Positions 1 to 8,017 of a DNA stretch of 61,491 bases are shown one piece after another; positions within the stretch are counted from its first letter, which is position 1, and every line of letters starts with the position of its first letter. The notes under the pieces are model-generated. The model saw only the letters and a program-made list of their open reading frames with translations. It searched no databases and was not told the DNA's origin. The position numbers and the translations under genes were made by a program. Source of the DNA: Lachnospiraceae bacterium (GTDB lineage Bacteria; Bacillota_A; Clostridia; Lachnospirales; Lachnospiraceae); contig JAGADM010000127.1 of the NCBI GenBank assembly GCA_017613595.1, forward strand, positions 1 through 61,491, given 5' to 3'.

Positions 1-339
1 CCAGCGGTCTGAACTGATTCCCGAAAGCGTCAGCAGCCAGCCGGTGAACGTCGTTCCGATGTTCGCACCGAAGATAACGCTGATGGTCTGCTCAAACTGC
101 ATGATCCCGGAGTTTACGAGACCGACCAGCATGACGGTCGTCGCCGAACTCGACTGCATCGCAATTGTGATCCCGGCACCGAGCGCAATCGATAAGAACG
201 GTTTTGAAGTTACCTTTCGAAGCGTGTTTTCCAATTTGCCGCCGGCCATCTTCTCCAAGCTTCCGGACATGACACGCATGCCGAACAGGAAGAATACCAG
301 CCCGCCGATCAAAGTTACGGCAACCTGTAAAATATCCAT
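1..339 (-). CDS. Na/Pi-cotransporter family protein, N-terminal part
   Basis: This is the N-terminal 113 residues of a membrane transporter; the rest lies beyond the window edge. The sequence begins with a hydrophobic helix rich in Gly and Phe, followed by the SSSATT motif (in AMQSSSATT) and the GANIGTT motif. These are hallmarks of the NptA/PF02690 Na+/phosphate symporter repeat. The start ATG at 339 follows an AGAGAGGTG ribosome binding site. It lies 122 bp downstream of a PhoB/PhoR-type two-component system on the same strand, which fits a role in phosphate uptake under that system's control, although no clear Pho box was seen. The family is certain; the substrate is inferred from family and context. 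Confidence 0.82.
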   Translation of the reverse strand, partial: MDILQVAVTLIGGLVFFLFGMRVMSGSLEKMAGGKLENTLRKVTSKPFLSIALGAGITIAMQSSSATTVMLVGLVNSGIMQFEQTISVIFGANIGTTFTGWLLTLSGISSDRW

Positions 340-460
340 GTTAAAAAGCGCACCTCTCTTTCCACCTCAGGCAAAGCGTCGTCTTATTTACGAACACTTT
401 CCGGTTCGAGTATAGCAAACCGGAAGTAAAAAGCGCTTTCGTGTTTCTGTAAAGATTAAG

Positions 461-1486
461 TTAAAAATGTACCGTAACCGTCGTTCCTGCCCCGACTTCG
501 CTCTTCACGTCAACGCTCGCGCCGTGGAATGACGCGCCGTGCTTAATGATGGAAAGGCCGAGCCCCGTGCCGCCGACTTCTTTGGAATGACTCTTGTCGA
601 CACGGTAGAACCGCTCGAAGATGCGCGGCAGATCCGCCTTCGGAATACCGATACCGGTATCGCTTACCGAAAGGGTCACGCGGCCGTTCTCATCCTCCCC
701 GGTCCGTACGGTCACCGAACCGCCTTCGCGGTTATATTTGATGGCGTTATCGATAAGATTGTAGATAATCTCTCCGACAATCTGTTCCACGCCGTTAATG
801 TGCTTCTCTTCGCCTTCAACCGTAATCGTCACATTGCGCTTCGCCGCGGGCTCTGAAAGCATCTCCGCAGTCGCCCGGCACAGTTCATTCAGTTCAATAT
901 CCTCCCATACCACCTCAATCTCACGGTCCTCGATGCGGGAGAGTCTCAGAATATCGCCGACCAGAACAACAAGCCTGTTTGCTTCGTCATAAATCTTTCC
1001 GGCAAACCGCCGCACGTCCTCTTCCTGCGCGATACCGTCGCGGATGATCTCCGCATAGCCCGAAATCGAAGTGAGCGGTGTCTTCAGTTCATGCGAAACA
1101 TTGGCCGTAAAGTCTCTGCGCATCCGGTCCTGCTTCTCATGCTCCTCCTTGATCTCGGTCATCTTGCCGTACAGTTCCTTATTCTGCTCATTGATCTTCT
1201 GGACAAGAGGCGCAAGTTCCGGGTAGGTATCCCGTTCAAGCGGACACGAAACATCGAGCTTATTGATCGGCTTCACGATGTTCTCACTGATACGGTTCGC
1301 GAGGACAAAGGAGAGCACAAATGCGATCGTCAGCACACACGCCGACGGAAAGAGCGTCCCGAGGATTACGCGGCCGATCTCCTCCTGCCCTGCGATACGG
1401 TAGAATACCGCCCCGGTTACAAGCATTCCGATCAGAAATGCCGCAAGCATGATCAAAAATATCGTCAAAAACAGTCTTCGCTTCAT
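461..1486 (-). CDS. Membrane sensor histidine kinase, PhoR type
   Basis: A 341-residue sensor kinase. Two N-terminal membrane helices (about residues 5-28 and 42-64) are separated by only a short external loop. A linker and coiled coil follow, then the dimerisation domain with the phospho-acceptor His132 in SHELKTPL, and a C-terminal HATPase domain with an N box (NLIDNAIKYN), DTGIGIP and GTGLGLSI. The external sensing region is almost absent, so sensing probably occurs in the membrane, in the HAMP-like linker, or through a partner such as the Pi transporter downstream. Its ATG overlaps the stop of the response regulator gene by 4 bp (ATGA), so the pair is translationally coupled. PhoR is the best fit from context, but other OmpR-type kinases look alike. 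Confidence 0.85.
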   Translation of the reverse strand: MKRRLFLTIFLIMLAAFLIGMLVTGAVFYRIAGQEEIGRVILGTLFPSACVLTIAFVLSFVLANRISENIVKPINKLDVSCPLERDTYPELAPLVQKINEQNKELYGKMTEIKEEHEKQDRMRRDFTANVSHELKTPLTSISGYAEIIRDGIAQEEDVRRFAGKIYDEANRLVVLVGDILRLSRIEDREIEVVWEDIELNELCRATAEMLSEPAAKRNVTITVEGEEKHINGVEQIVGEIIYNLIDNAIKYNREGGSVTVRTGEDENGRVTLSVSDTGIGIPKADLPRIFERFYRVDKSHSKEVGGTGLGLSIIKHGASFHGASVDVKSEVGAGTTVTVHF

Positions 1487-2166
1487 AGTTCCTCTTCATT
1501 CAGACGGATACAGTACCCTACGCCGCGGATCGTTTCCACATATCCGCCGGCCGCACCGAGTTTCTGGCGGAGCGTACGGATGTGTACATCGACGGTACGG
1601 CTCTCTCCTTCGAAAGCATAACCCCATACTTCGCTCAATAGCCGCTCGCGCGTTACCACGAGCTCACCGCTCTTGATGAGAAGCACTAAAATATCATATT
1701 CCTTACGTGTCAGCTGCACCGGCTCGCCGTCCACCGTAACGCGGTGGGCATCCGGAACAACCGTAAGCCTCCCGATCCGGTACTCGCTCGGGCTCTCGTC
1801 GTCCGCGGAACGGCGTAAGAGAGCGCGTACGCGCGCCACAAGCTCCATCATGCCGAACGGTTTCGAAACATAGTCGTCCGCGCCGGCATCGAGTCCCGTC
1901 ACCTTATCGTACTCGCTCGCTTTTGCGCTTAACATCATGACCGGGAGCTTCTTCGTCTCCTTGGTTGCGCGGAGTTTTCTTAAAATGCTGAGACCGTCCT
2001 CTTCCGGCAGCATGATATCGAGGATTACCATCTTCGGCACCACCTTCGCGGTTTCCTCATAGAAGGCTCCCGGACGGGAGAATCCCTTCGCTTCAATGCC
2101 GGAATGGTTCAGCGTATAAATTACCAGTTCCCGGATATTGTCATCGTCTTCGACAAGATAAACCAT
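1483..2166 (-). CDS. Response regulator, OmpR/PhoB family
   Basis: A 227-residue DNA-binding response regulator. The receiver domain has the acidic pocket VEDDD near residue 6, the phospho-acceptor Asp50 (VILDIMLPEEDG), and the conserved Lys in SKPFG. The C-terminal winged helix has the usual OmpR features, including LTRKEYDIL and RTVDVHIRTLRQKLG. It is the first gene of an operon with the kinase and the Na/Pi transporter. The pairing with a phosphate transporter suggests PhoB/PhoP function; family assignment is firm, the regulon is inferred. Confidence 0.88.
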   Translation of the reverse strand: MVYLVEDDDNIRELVIYTLNHSGIEAKGFSRPGAFYEETAKVVPKMVILDIMLPEEDGLSILRKLRATKETKKLPVMMLSAKASEYDKVTGLDAGADDYVSKPFGMMELVARVRALLRRSADDESPSEYRIGRLTVVPDAHRVTVDGEPVQLTRKEYDILVLLIKSGELVVTRERLLSEVWGYAFEGESRTVDVHIRTLRQKLGAAGGYVETIRGVGYCIRLNEEEL

Positions 2167-2207
2167 GATTTCCTCCGTTTCGGTTCAAACAGTTGCTTAA
2201 CAGGGTA

Positions 2208-2236
2208 ATTATACCAAGAAAATACATCGATTTCCA
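2208..2236 (-). promoter_or_regulatory. Sigma-A type promoter for the two-component operon
   Basis: On the minus strand a perfect -10 TATAAT (2208-2213) lies 17 bp from a weak -35 TGGAAA (2231-2236), upstream of the response regulator start at 2166. The weak -35 is what one expects of an activator-dependent or autoregulated promoter. Confidence 0.55.
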
Positions 2237-2308
2237 CAGATTTTTCCTTTTCATTTGCCTTTCTATCCGCTATACTGTTAATCAAACCAATCTTACCCGG
2301 AGTTCAAT

Positions 2309-4042
2309 ATGCGTAAACTGCTTCGATTCATGAAGGGATACCGCGGCAGGGCCCTCGCCGCACCTCTTTTCAAACTGCTGGAAGCCTCGATGGAACTGTG
2401 CGTTCCGCTGATTGTCCGCGCCATCATCGACCGCGGCATTCATGACGGCGACCGCCCGTTCATCGTAAAGATGACGCTTCTTCTGATTCTCTTCGGCATT
2501 GTCGGATACGGCTTCGCGCTTTGCGCGCAGTATTTTGCCGCCAAAGTCGCGACCGAGTTCACCGGCCGTGTCCGTTATGCCCTTTTCGACCATATCCAGT
2601 CGCTCTCCTACGCCGATACGGACAAGCTCGGCACGGCGACGCTCATTACCCGCATGACAAGCGATACCAATCAGGTGCAGAGCGGTGTCAACCTGTTCCT
2701 GCGCCTTCTTCTGCGTTCGCCGTTCATCGTATTCGGCGCGCTGATCATGGCATTTTCCGTGGATGTGCAGGGCGCGCTCGTATTTGCCGTGATCATTCCG
2801 CTTCTGTGCCTTGTCGTCTTCGGCATTATGCTGATCACCATACCCCTTTACCGAAAAGTGCAGACCAGGCTCGACGCGGTCCTCTCAAAAACAAGAGAAC
2901 ACCTCGCCGGCGTACGCGTACTCCGCGCGTTCTGCAAGGAAAATGAGGAAAATGAGAAGTTCCGTACCCGCCATGAGGCGCTGACGAAAGAGCAGCTGCT
3001 CGTCGGACGGATCTCGGCTCTGATGAATCCGATCACCTATGTCATGATCAATCTGGCTCTGCTCGTACTCATCTATGTCGGTGCGCTGCGCGTGGATCAG
3101 GGCTTACTCACGCAGGGCTCGGTGATTGCGTTATATAACTACATGTCGCAGATTCTCGTCGAGCTCATTAAGATGGCCAACCTGATCATCACTCTTACGA
3201 AGTCGATTGCCTGCGGAAACCGCGTGCAGTCGGTATTTGAAATCCGCAATTCCATGGCTGACGGAACCGCTACCGAAGGCATCGAGGGTGCTCCCGCCGT
3301 GGAATTCCGCAATGTTTCGTTCCGGTACGCCGGCGCGGCGGCCGAAACCGTCAGCAATATCAGTTTCAAGCTGATGCCCGGCGAATCGCTCGGCATCATC
3401 GGCGGAACAGGTTCCGGCAAATCCACCGTCGTCAGCCTCCTCTCCCGCTATTATGACGCGACCGAGGGTGAAGTGCTTGTAGACGGCGTTCCGGTAAAGG
3501 ACTGGCGCCTCACAAGTCTCAGAAAGCGCATCGGAGACGTACCGCAGAAGGCGGTTCTCTTCTCCGGTACGGTAAAGGACAATCTGCTCTGGGGCGATAA
3601 AAACGCAACGGATGAGGACCTTCATAACGCGCTTCGCGCGGCGCAGGCCGAAAGCTTTATCAGCGAGAAACCGGAAGGTCTTCTTGCCCCGGTAACCGCG
3701 GGCGGAACCAATTTCTCCGGCGGACAGCGCCAGCGTCTTACGATTGCCCGCGCGCTTGTCGGCTCTCCTTCCATTCTGATCCTGGATGACAGTGCTTCCG
3801 CGCTTGACTACGCAACCGACGCCTCCCTCCGGAAAGCCATTTCCGGCCTTCCGAATCATCCGAGCCGCGTCATCGTTTCCCAGCGTACGGTTTCCATCGC
3901 GGACTGCACGCAGATTCTTGTGCTCGACGACGGAATGCCGGTCGGTCTCGGAACCCACGAAGAACTCCTTAAAACCTGTGAAGAGTACCGCGAAATCTAT
4001 CGTTCCCAGAACGATGACAGCGAGAACGGAGGTGCGGCATGA
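2309..4042 (+). CDS. ABC exporter half-transporter with degenerate ATP site
   Basis: A 577-residue half-transporter with an N-terminal six-helix export domain and a C-terminal nucleotide-binding domain. Walker A is GGTGSGKST and the signature is SGGQRQR. The Walker B end reads ILDDSASALD, with Asp where the catalytic Glu normally is, and the H-loop His is replaced by Gln (VIVSQRTVS). These two changes mark the non-catalytic site of heterodimeric exporters such as TM287/288 or BmrCD. The next gene overlaps it by 4 bp and supplies the canonical half. The start ATG has an upstream CCCGGAG site. Likely a heterodimeric multidrug or lipid-type exporter; the substrate cannot be read from sequence. 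Confidence 0.9.
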   Translation: MRKLLRFMKGYRGRALAAPLFKLLEASMELCVPLIVRAIIDRGIHDGDRPFIVKMTLLLILFGIVGYGFALCAQYFAAKVATEFTGRVRYALFDHIQSLSYADTDKLGTATLITRMTSDTNQVQSGVNLFLRLLLRSPFIVFGALIMAFSVDVQGALVFAVIIPLLCLVVFGIMLITIPLYRKVQTRLDAVLSKTREHLAGVRVLRAFCKENEENEKFRTRHEALTKEQLLVGRISALMNPITYVMINLALLVLIYVGALRVDQGLLTQGSVIALYNYMSQILVELIKMANLIITLTKSIACGNRVQSVFEIRNSMADGTATEGIEGAPAVEFRNVSFRYAGAAAETVSNISFKLMPGESLGIIGGTGSGKSTVVSLLSRYYDATEGEVLVDGVPVKDWRLTSLRKRIGDVPQKAVLFSGTVKDNLLWGDKNATDEDLHNALRAAQAESFISEKPEGLLAPVTAGGTNFSGGQRQRLTIARALVGSPSILILDDSASALDYATDASLRKAISGLPNHPSRVIVSQRTVSIADCTQILVLDDGMPVGLGTHEELLKTCEEYREIYRSQNDDSENGGAA

Positions 4043-5772
4043 ACCGGAAAGATACCATACGCCGCGTGCTCCGCTATCTCGGACACCAGAAACTGTTCCT
4101 GGCGCTGTCACTTATTCTTTCAGCGCTTTCCGTCATCTGTTCGCTCTATGTACCGATCCTGATCGGTGACGCGATCGACGTGATCATCGAAAAAGACAAT
4201 GTCGACTTTGCCGTCCTGAAGCAGATTCTGCCGAAGGCCGCTCTCGTGATCGGCGTTTCCGCGCTTGCTTCCTGGATTACGGCGGCGATCAATAATGCCA
4301 TTACATTCCGCGTGGTACGTGAAGTCCGCGAGGAATTCTTTGAAAAGATTACGCGTGTCCCGGTCTCCTATCTCGACTCCCGGGATAACGGCGACCTCGT
4401 AAGCCGCATGATCAGCGACGTGGACCAGTTCTCTGACGGCCTGCTGATGGGCTTCTCACAGTTTTTCACGGGCATCGTGACAATCATCGGAACGCTGTTC
4501 TGCATGCTTTTAAAGAGCCCTCTGATTGCACTCGTCGTTGTCGTACTGACGCCGCTGTCGCTTTTATTGGCCAAGTTCATCGCCAGCCGCACCTATCACC
4601 TGTTCCGCGAACAGGCCGCGGTCCGCAGCGAACAGACGGGCATCGTTGACGAAATGATCGGAAACCGTAAGGTTGTCACCGCATTTGCCCACGAAGACGA
4701 AGCTCTCGAGCAGTTCGGTGAGATCAATGACCGGCTCACGAAGGCATCGCTCCGCGCGACGTTCTTCTCGTCGCTCACGAACCCGAGCACACGTATCATC
4801 AACAATACGGTTTATGCCGTTGTAACCCTTACCGGAGCTTTCTCGGTACTGCGCGGAAACCTCTCGGTCGGCAGCCTTTCGGCTTTGCTCGGCTATGCCG
4901 GCCAGTACGCGAAACCGTTCAATGAGATTTCGGGCGTTATTACCGAACTCCAGAATGCACTTGCCTGCGCCGGCCGTGTTTTCGATGTCCTTTCCTACGA
5001 GTGGGAAGAGCCTGCCGTGGAATCGGTTACGTCGTTTGAACCACTCGGCGGCGTAAAAGCAGAGCACGTCGCATTTTCCTACCGTCCGGACCGTCCGCTG
5101 ATCCGCGATCTGAATATCGATGTAAAGCCCGGCGCCAAGATTGCGCTTGTCGGTCCGACCGGATGCGGCAAGACAACCATCATCAATCTGCTCATGCGCT
5201 TCTATGACGTAAACTCGGGCGTTCTTTCCGTTGACGGAACCGACATCCGCACCATCCCTCGTCCGGTACTCCGGAAGCAGTTCGGCATGGTGCTGCAGGA
5301 TACCTGGCTCGCGGAAGGAACCATCCGCGACAACATCGCAATGGGCAAGCCCGACGCGACCGAGGAGGAAATCATCGCTGCTGCCAAGGCATCGCATGCG
5401 CACAGCTTTATAAGACGTCTTCCAAACGGCTACGATACGGTATTAAGTGTCGGCGGCGACGAGCTTTCCGCCGGCCAGAAACAGTTATTGTGCATTGCGC
5501 GCGTTATGCTCTGCCTGCCGCCGATGCTGATCCTTGACGAAGCGACGTCTTCGATCGATACCCGTACCGAACTGAAGATTCAGGACGCGTTTGCGACGAT
5601 GATGAAGGGGCGCACCACATTTATCGTTGCCCATCGTCTTTCGACCATCCGCAATGCCAACTGCATCCTTGTTATGAAGGACGGCGACATCATCGAACAG
5701 GGCCGTCATGACGAGCTGATGGTGAAGGACGGCTTCTATAAGGAACTCGTTCTCGCGGGACGACGCGGCTGA
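4039..5772 (+). CDS. ABC exporter half-transporter with canonical ATP site
   Basis: The 577-residue partner of the preceding half-transporter, starting inside it (ATGA overlap). It has an N-terminal export transmembrane domain and a nucleotide-binding domain with Walker A GPTGCGKTT, Walker B LILDEATSSID with the catalytic Glu, and the H-loop His in VAHRLST. Its signature motif is LSAGQ rather than LSGGQ; in the heterodimer that motif faces the degenerate Walker site of the partner, so the two deviations belong to the same composite site. Together they form a complete exporter. The two proteins have identical length, as expected of an ancient gene duplication. Confidence 0.9.
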   Translation: MNRKDTIRRVLRYLGHQKLFLALSLILSALSVICSLYVPILIGDAIDVIIEKDNVDFAVLKQILPKAALVIGVSALASWITAAINNAITFRVVREVREEFFEKITRVPVSYLDSRDNGDLVSRMISDVDQFSDGLLMGFSQFFTGIVTIIGTLFCMLLKSPLIALVVVVLTPLSLLLAKFIASRTYHLFREQAAVRSEQTGIVDEMIGNRKVVTAFAHEDEALEQFGEINDRLTKASLRATFFSSLTNPSTRIINNTVYAVVTLTGAFSVLRGNLSVGSLSALLGYAGQYAKPFNEISGVITELQNALACAGRVFDVLSYEWEEPAVESVTSFEPLGGVKAEHVAFSYRPDRPLIRDLNIDVKPGAKIALVGPTGCGKTTIINLLMRFYDVNSGVLSVDGTDIRTIPRPVLRKQFGMVLQDTWLAEGTIRDNIAMGKPDATEEEIIAAAKASHAHSFIRRLPNGYDTVLSVGGDELSAGQKQLLCIARVMLCLPPMLILDEATSSIDTRTELKIQDAFATMMKGRTTFIVAHRLSTIRNANCILVMKDGDIIEQGRHDELMVKDGFYKELVLAGRRG

Positions 5773-5819
5773 GCTCAGTTCCGTCACGGAACCGCAGCCG
5801 GGACAGAATGCCGAAAGGG

Positions 5820-5848
5820 TTGCGTTTCCTTTCCGTATCGCTTATAAT
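5820..5848 (+). promoter_or_regulatory. Sigma-A promoter upstream of the GH3-like gene
   Basis: TTGCGT (5820-5825), a 17-bp spacer and a perfect TATAAT (5843-5848), about 37 bp before the start codon at 5886. The GH3-like gene is therefore probably transcribed separately from the exporter. Confidence 0.7.
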
Positions 5849-5885
5849 AGGACAAAGACTGCATTGATACATGGGAGGTATTTTC

Positions 5886-7175
5886 ATGGATCCTGCTAAA
5901 CGAAAACTGATCTCGTTCGGTTCGCTTGCGCTGATCATCGTGCTGCTCATTGTTGTCAGGGCAGCCGGTTATCGTCATGCGGAGCAGCGGGAACGAGAGG
6001 CATCCGCACCGACAGGTGTTACGTTAACACCGACACCGACAAAGGTTGCCTACCGTCCTACTTCGACCCCGACACCTTCACCCGAACCGACCGCTACACC
6101 GACTCCTACGGCAACGCCCACGCCGACTCCGAGCCCCACACCGACGCCGCTTCCGGTTCCGACCGTGGCTCCCGAAGCACTCGAAAAGGCGCAGAAGGTA
6201 CTTGAGGGCATGTCGACGGACGATAAGATCTATCAGCTCTTCTTCGTTACTCCGGAGATGCTGACCGGTGTTCGTCCGGTTGTCAACGCTTACGACAAGA
6301 CGAAGAGTGCATTTGCCAAAAAGCCTGTCGGCGGTCTCATTTACAGCCAGCAGAACATTAATGACAAGAGCCAGTTCACAAAGCTTCTTTCGAACAGTGC
6401 TCGGTATGCGAAGTACGGCACCTTCTTCGCGGTCAATGACGAAGTCGGCTCTCTGACAACGGCTGTCGGAACGCATCGTATCGATACGCCCGCTGCAATC
6501 GGAAAGACCGGCGACCCCGCCAACGCGGGACGTGCTGCTTCCTCTCTTGCCGCAGAGCTTAAGAAACTCGGCCTCAACATGAATATGGTGCCGGTAGCCA
6601 ATATTTCCTCGGAGAAGTCCGGTCTCGGCACTTCCTCCTACGGCTCCGATCCCGACCTGGTAGCCTCCATGATCTCCGCTTACGTAAAGGGAAGCATGGA
6701 AGCGGGTATGCCCGGAGTACTTTCGCATTATCCCGTACCGGTCTCCGGTGCGAGCGCTTTAACAAAGGAACAGCTTCTTACAACCGACCTCGCGGGATTC
6801 CGCGCGGGTATCGTTGCCGGAGCATCGGTTGTTGTTGTCGGCTACGCGGATATGACCACGCTGTCGGATTCGAAGCTTCCCGCATGTATGTGCCCCGAAA
6901 CAATCTCACTTCTTCGGAAGGATCTCGGCTTTAACGGCATCATTATGACGGCTGCTCTTGACAACAACGCCGTTACCGACCGCTACAAGCCCGCTGAGGC
7001 CGCGCTGAACGCATTTATCGCGGGCGCAGACATGTTGTACCGCCCTGCGGACCTTGACGCCGCATTTAAGGCAATTAAGAACGCTCTGAAGGACGGCACG
7101 ATCACCGAACAGCGTCTCAACGAGAGCGTACTCCGCATTCTCACCGTAAAGGCCCGGTTCGGCATCATTAAATAG
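5886..7175 (+). CDS. Membrane-anchored GH3/NagZ-like protein, probably catalytically inactive
   Basis: A 429-residue exported protein: one N-terminal membrane helix (about residues 8-25), a Thr/Pro linker of about 50 residues, then a GH3 N-terminal-type barrel recognisable from the DDKIYQLFF, NMNMVPVAN and LRKDLGFNGIIM segments. The catalytic positions of NagZ-type enzymes are lost. Where the nucleophile Asp should sit (SDDL or TDAL in active enzymes) this protein has TAAL, and the KHFPGHGD block is replaced by LSHYPVPVSG with no following Asp-x-His dyad. It is therefore probably a binding or scaffold protein of the cell wall rather than a hexosaminidase. Start chosen at 5886 because GGGAGG lies at 5873-5878; an in-frame ATG at 5871 overlaps that site. 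Confidence 0.75.
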   Translation: MDPAKRKLISFGSLALIIVLLIVVRAAGYRHAEQREREASAPTGVTLTPTPTKVAYRPTSTPTPSPEPTATPTPTATPTPTPSPTPTPLPVPTVAPEALEKAQKVLEGMSTDDKIYQLFFVTPEMLTGVRPVVNAYDKTKSAFAKKPVGGLIYSQQNINDKSQFTKLLSNSARYAKYGTFFAVNDEVGSLTTAVGTHRIDTPAAIGKTGDPANAGRAASSLAAELKKLGLNMNMVPVANISSEKSGLGTSSYGSDPDLVASMISAYVKGSMEAGMPGVLSHYPVPVSGASALTKEQLLTTDLAGFRAGIVAGASVVVVGYADMTTLSDSKLPACMCPETISLLRKDLGFNGIIMTAALDNNAVTDRYKPAEAALNAFIAGADMLYRPADLDAAFKAIKNALKDGTITEQRLNESVLRILTVKARFGIIK

Positions 7176-7244
7176 TTAGATCTCCCCGGGAACGTCAGGG
7201 GGTTCTATATAAGATCACAACTTTAGGAAAAGGAGATAAAAACA

Positions 7245-7910
7245 ATGGATCAGGAAATGAATCAGCAGTCCGGAACGGAAGCTCTTGCCGTATGCCCCAG
7301 AAAGAAAAAGGATAAGAAGCCGGTTGTATTTTACGCCGACCGTATGGTTTTCAATGACGAAACGATCCTGTATCGTGATATCGAATCCGTAAGTTCCTCT
7401 TACAGCAATGTTATTTACAACGGAATCTTTCACAATCTTTCCACATGCATTGTCTTCAAACTGAATGACAAACGTAAGCTGAAATGGAAGAACGGCGCAT
7501 TCAGCGTCTTCGGTCTCGGCAGCATCAAATCCAAGAAGACTTTCTACGTTGCAGCAATCACCGCAACGATTTCTACCGTTGTTAAGACCATTGCCGCAAG
7601 ATACATTATGACCGTCAAGGAAGGCGGCACCATCCAGATCGGCGGCGTTTCCGTATCTCCGACCGAGATTACGGGAAGACATTTTGCGAAGAAGGTTACC
7701 GTTCCAATGGAAGAGATCGGCGGCGCAAGCATCTCCGGCAATACTGTTGCCATTCATCGTAAGAACGCGAACAAGCTCGCCGTTAACTCGGTACAGGGTA
7801 ATATTGACAACGGTCTGTGTCTTGTTTATATTATTAATTCCCTTGTTGGAAGCGATGCTGATCCGGTTATTTCGACCGACGAAACCGCACCCGCTGACGA
7901 GCAGGAGTAA
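7245..7910 (+). CDS. Protein of unknown function, PH-like halves
   Basis: A 221-residue protein without a signal peptide that I do not recognise. A short charged N-terminus (KKKDKK) leads into a segment of alternating beta strands ending in TCIVFKLNDKRKLKWK. A hydrophobic stretch around residues 103-125 (FYVAAITATISTVVKTIAA) could be a membrane or amphipathic helix. A second beta-rich half follows (VTVPMEEIGGASISGNTVAIHRK). Each half resembles the PH-like 'condition/measure' domains of small bacterial membrane-associated proteins, but this is a fold impression only. A strong AAAAGGAGAT site precedes the ATG. It stands alone between the GH3-like gene and a terminator. Confidence 0.6.
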   Translation: MDQEMNQQSGTEALAVCPRKKKDKKPVVFYADRMVFNDETILYRDIESVSSSYSNVIYNGIFHNLSTCIVFKLNDKRKLKWKNGAFSVFGLGSIKSKKTFYVAAITATISTVVKTIAARYIMTVKEGGTIQIGGVSVSPTEITGRHFAKKVTVPMEEIGGASISGNTVAIHRKNANKLAVNSVQGNIDNGLCLVYIINSLVGSDADPVISTDETAPADEQE

Positions 7911-7965
7911 TTCCCGCACTGCGGCAGGTTTCCAGCCTCCGCGAATACTTTTTACAGAACAGAAA

Positions 7966-7998
7966 ACTCCGTCCGGCCGAAGCCGAACGGAGTTTTTT
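7966..7998. terminator. Bidirectional rho-independent terminator
   Basis: The arms ACTCCGT and ACGGAGT, extended inward by CGG/CCG, close on a short loop and are followed by six T on the plus strand. On the minus strand the stem is followed by a shorter T tract. It separates the convergent unknown gene and ABC permease gene. Confidence 0.8.
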
Positions 7999-8017
7999 AT
8001 TGTGTCTTTCGTGATGC

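Noticed and set aside
3131..4111. 326-residue open frame opposite the ABC exporter genes
   Set aside because: Antisense shadow spanning two real, overlapping genes.
4564..5403. 279-residue open frame opposite the second exporter gene
   Set aside because: Antisense to the nucleotide-binding domain, no support.
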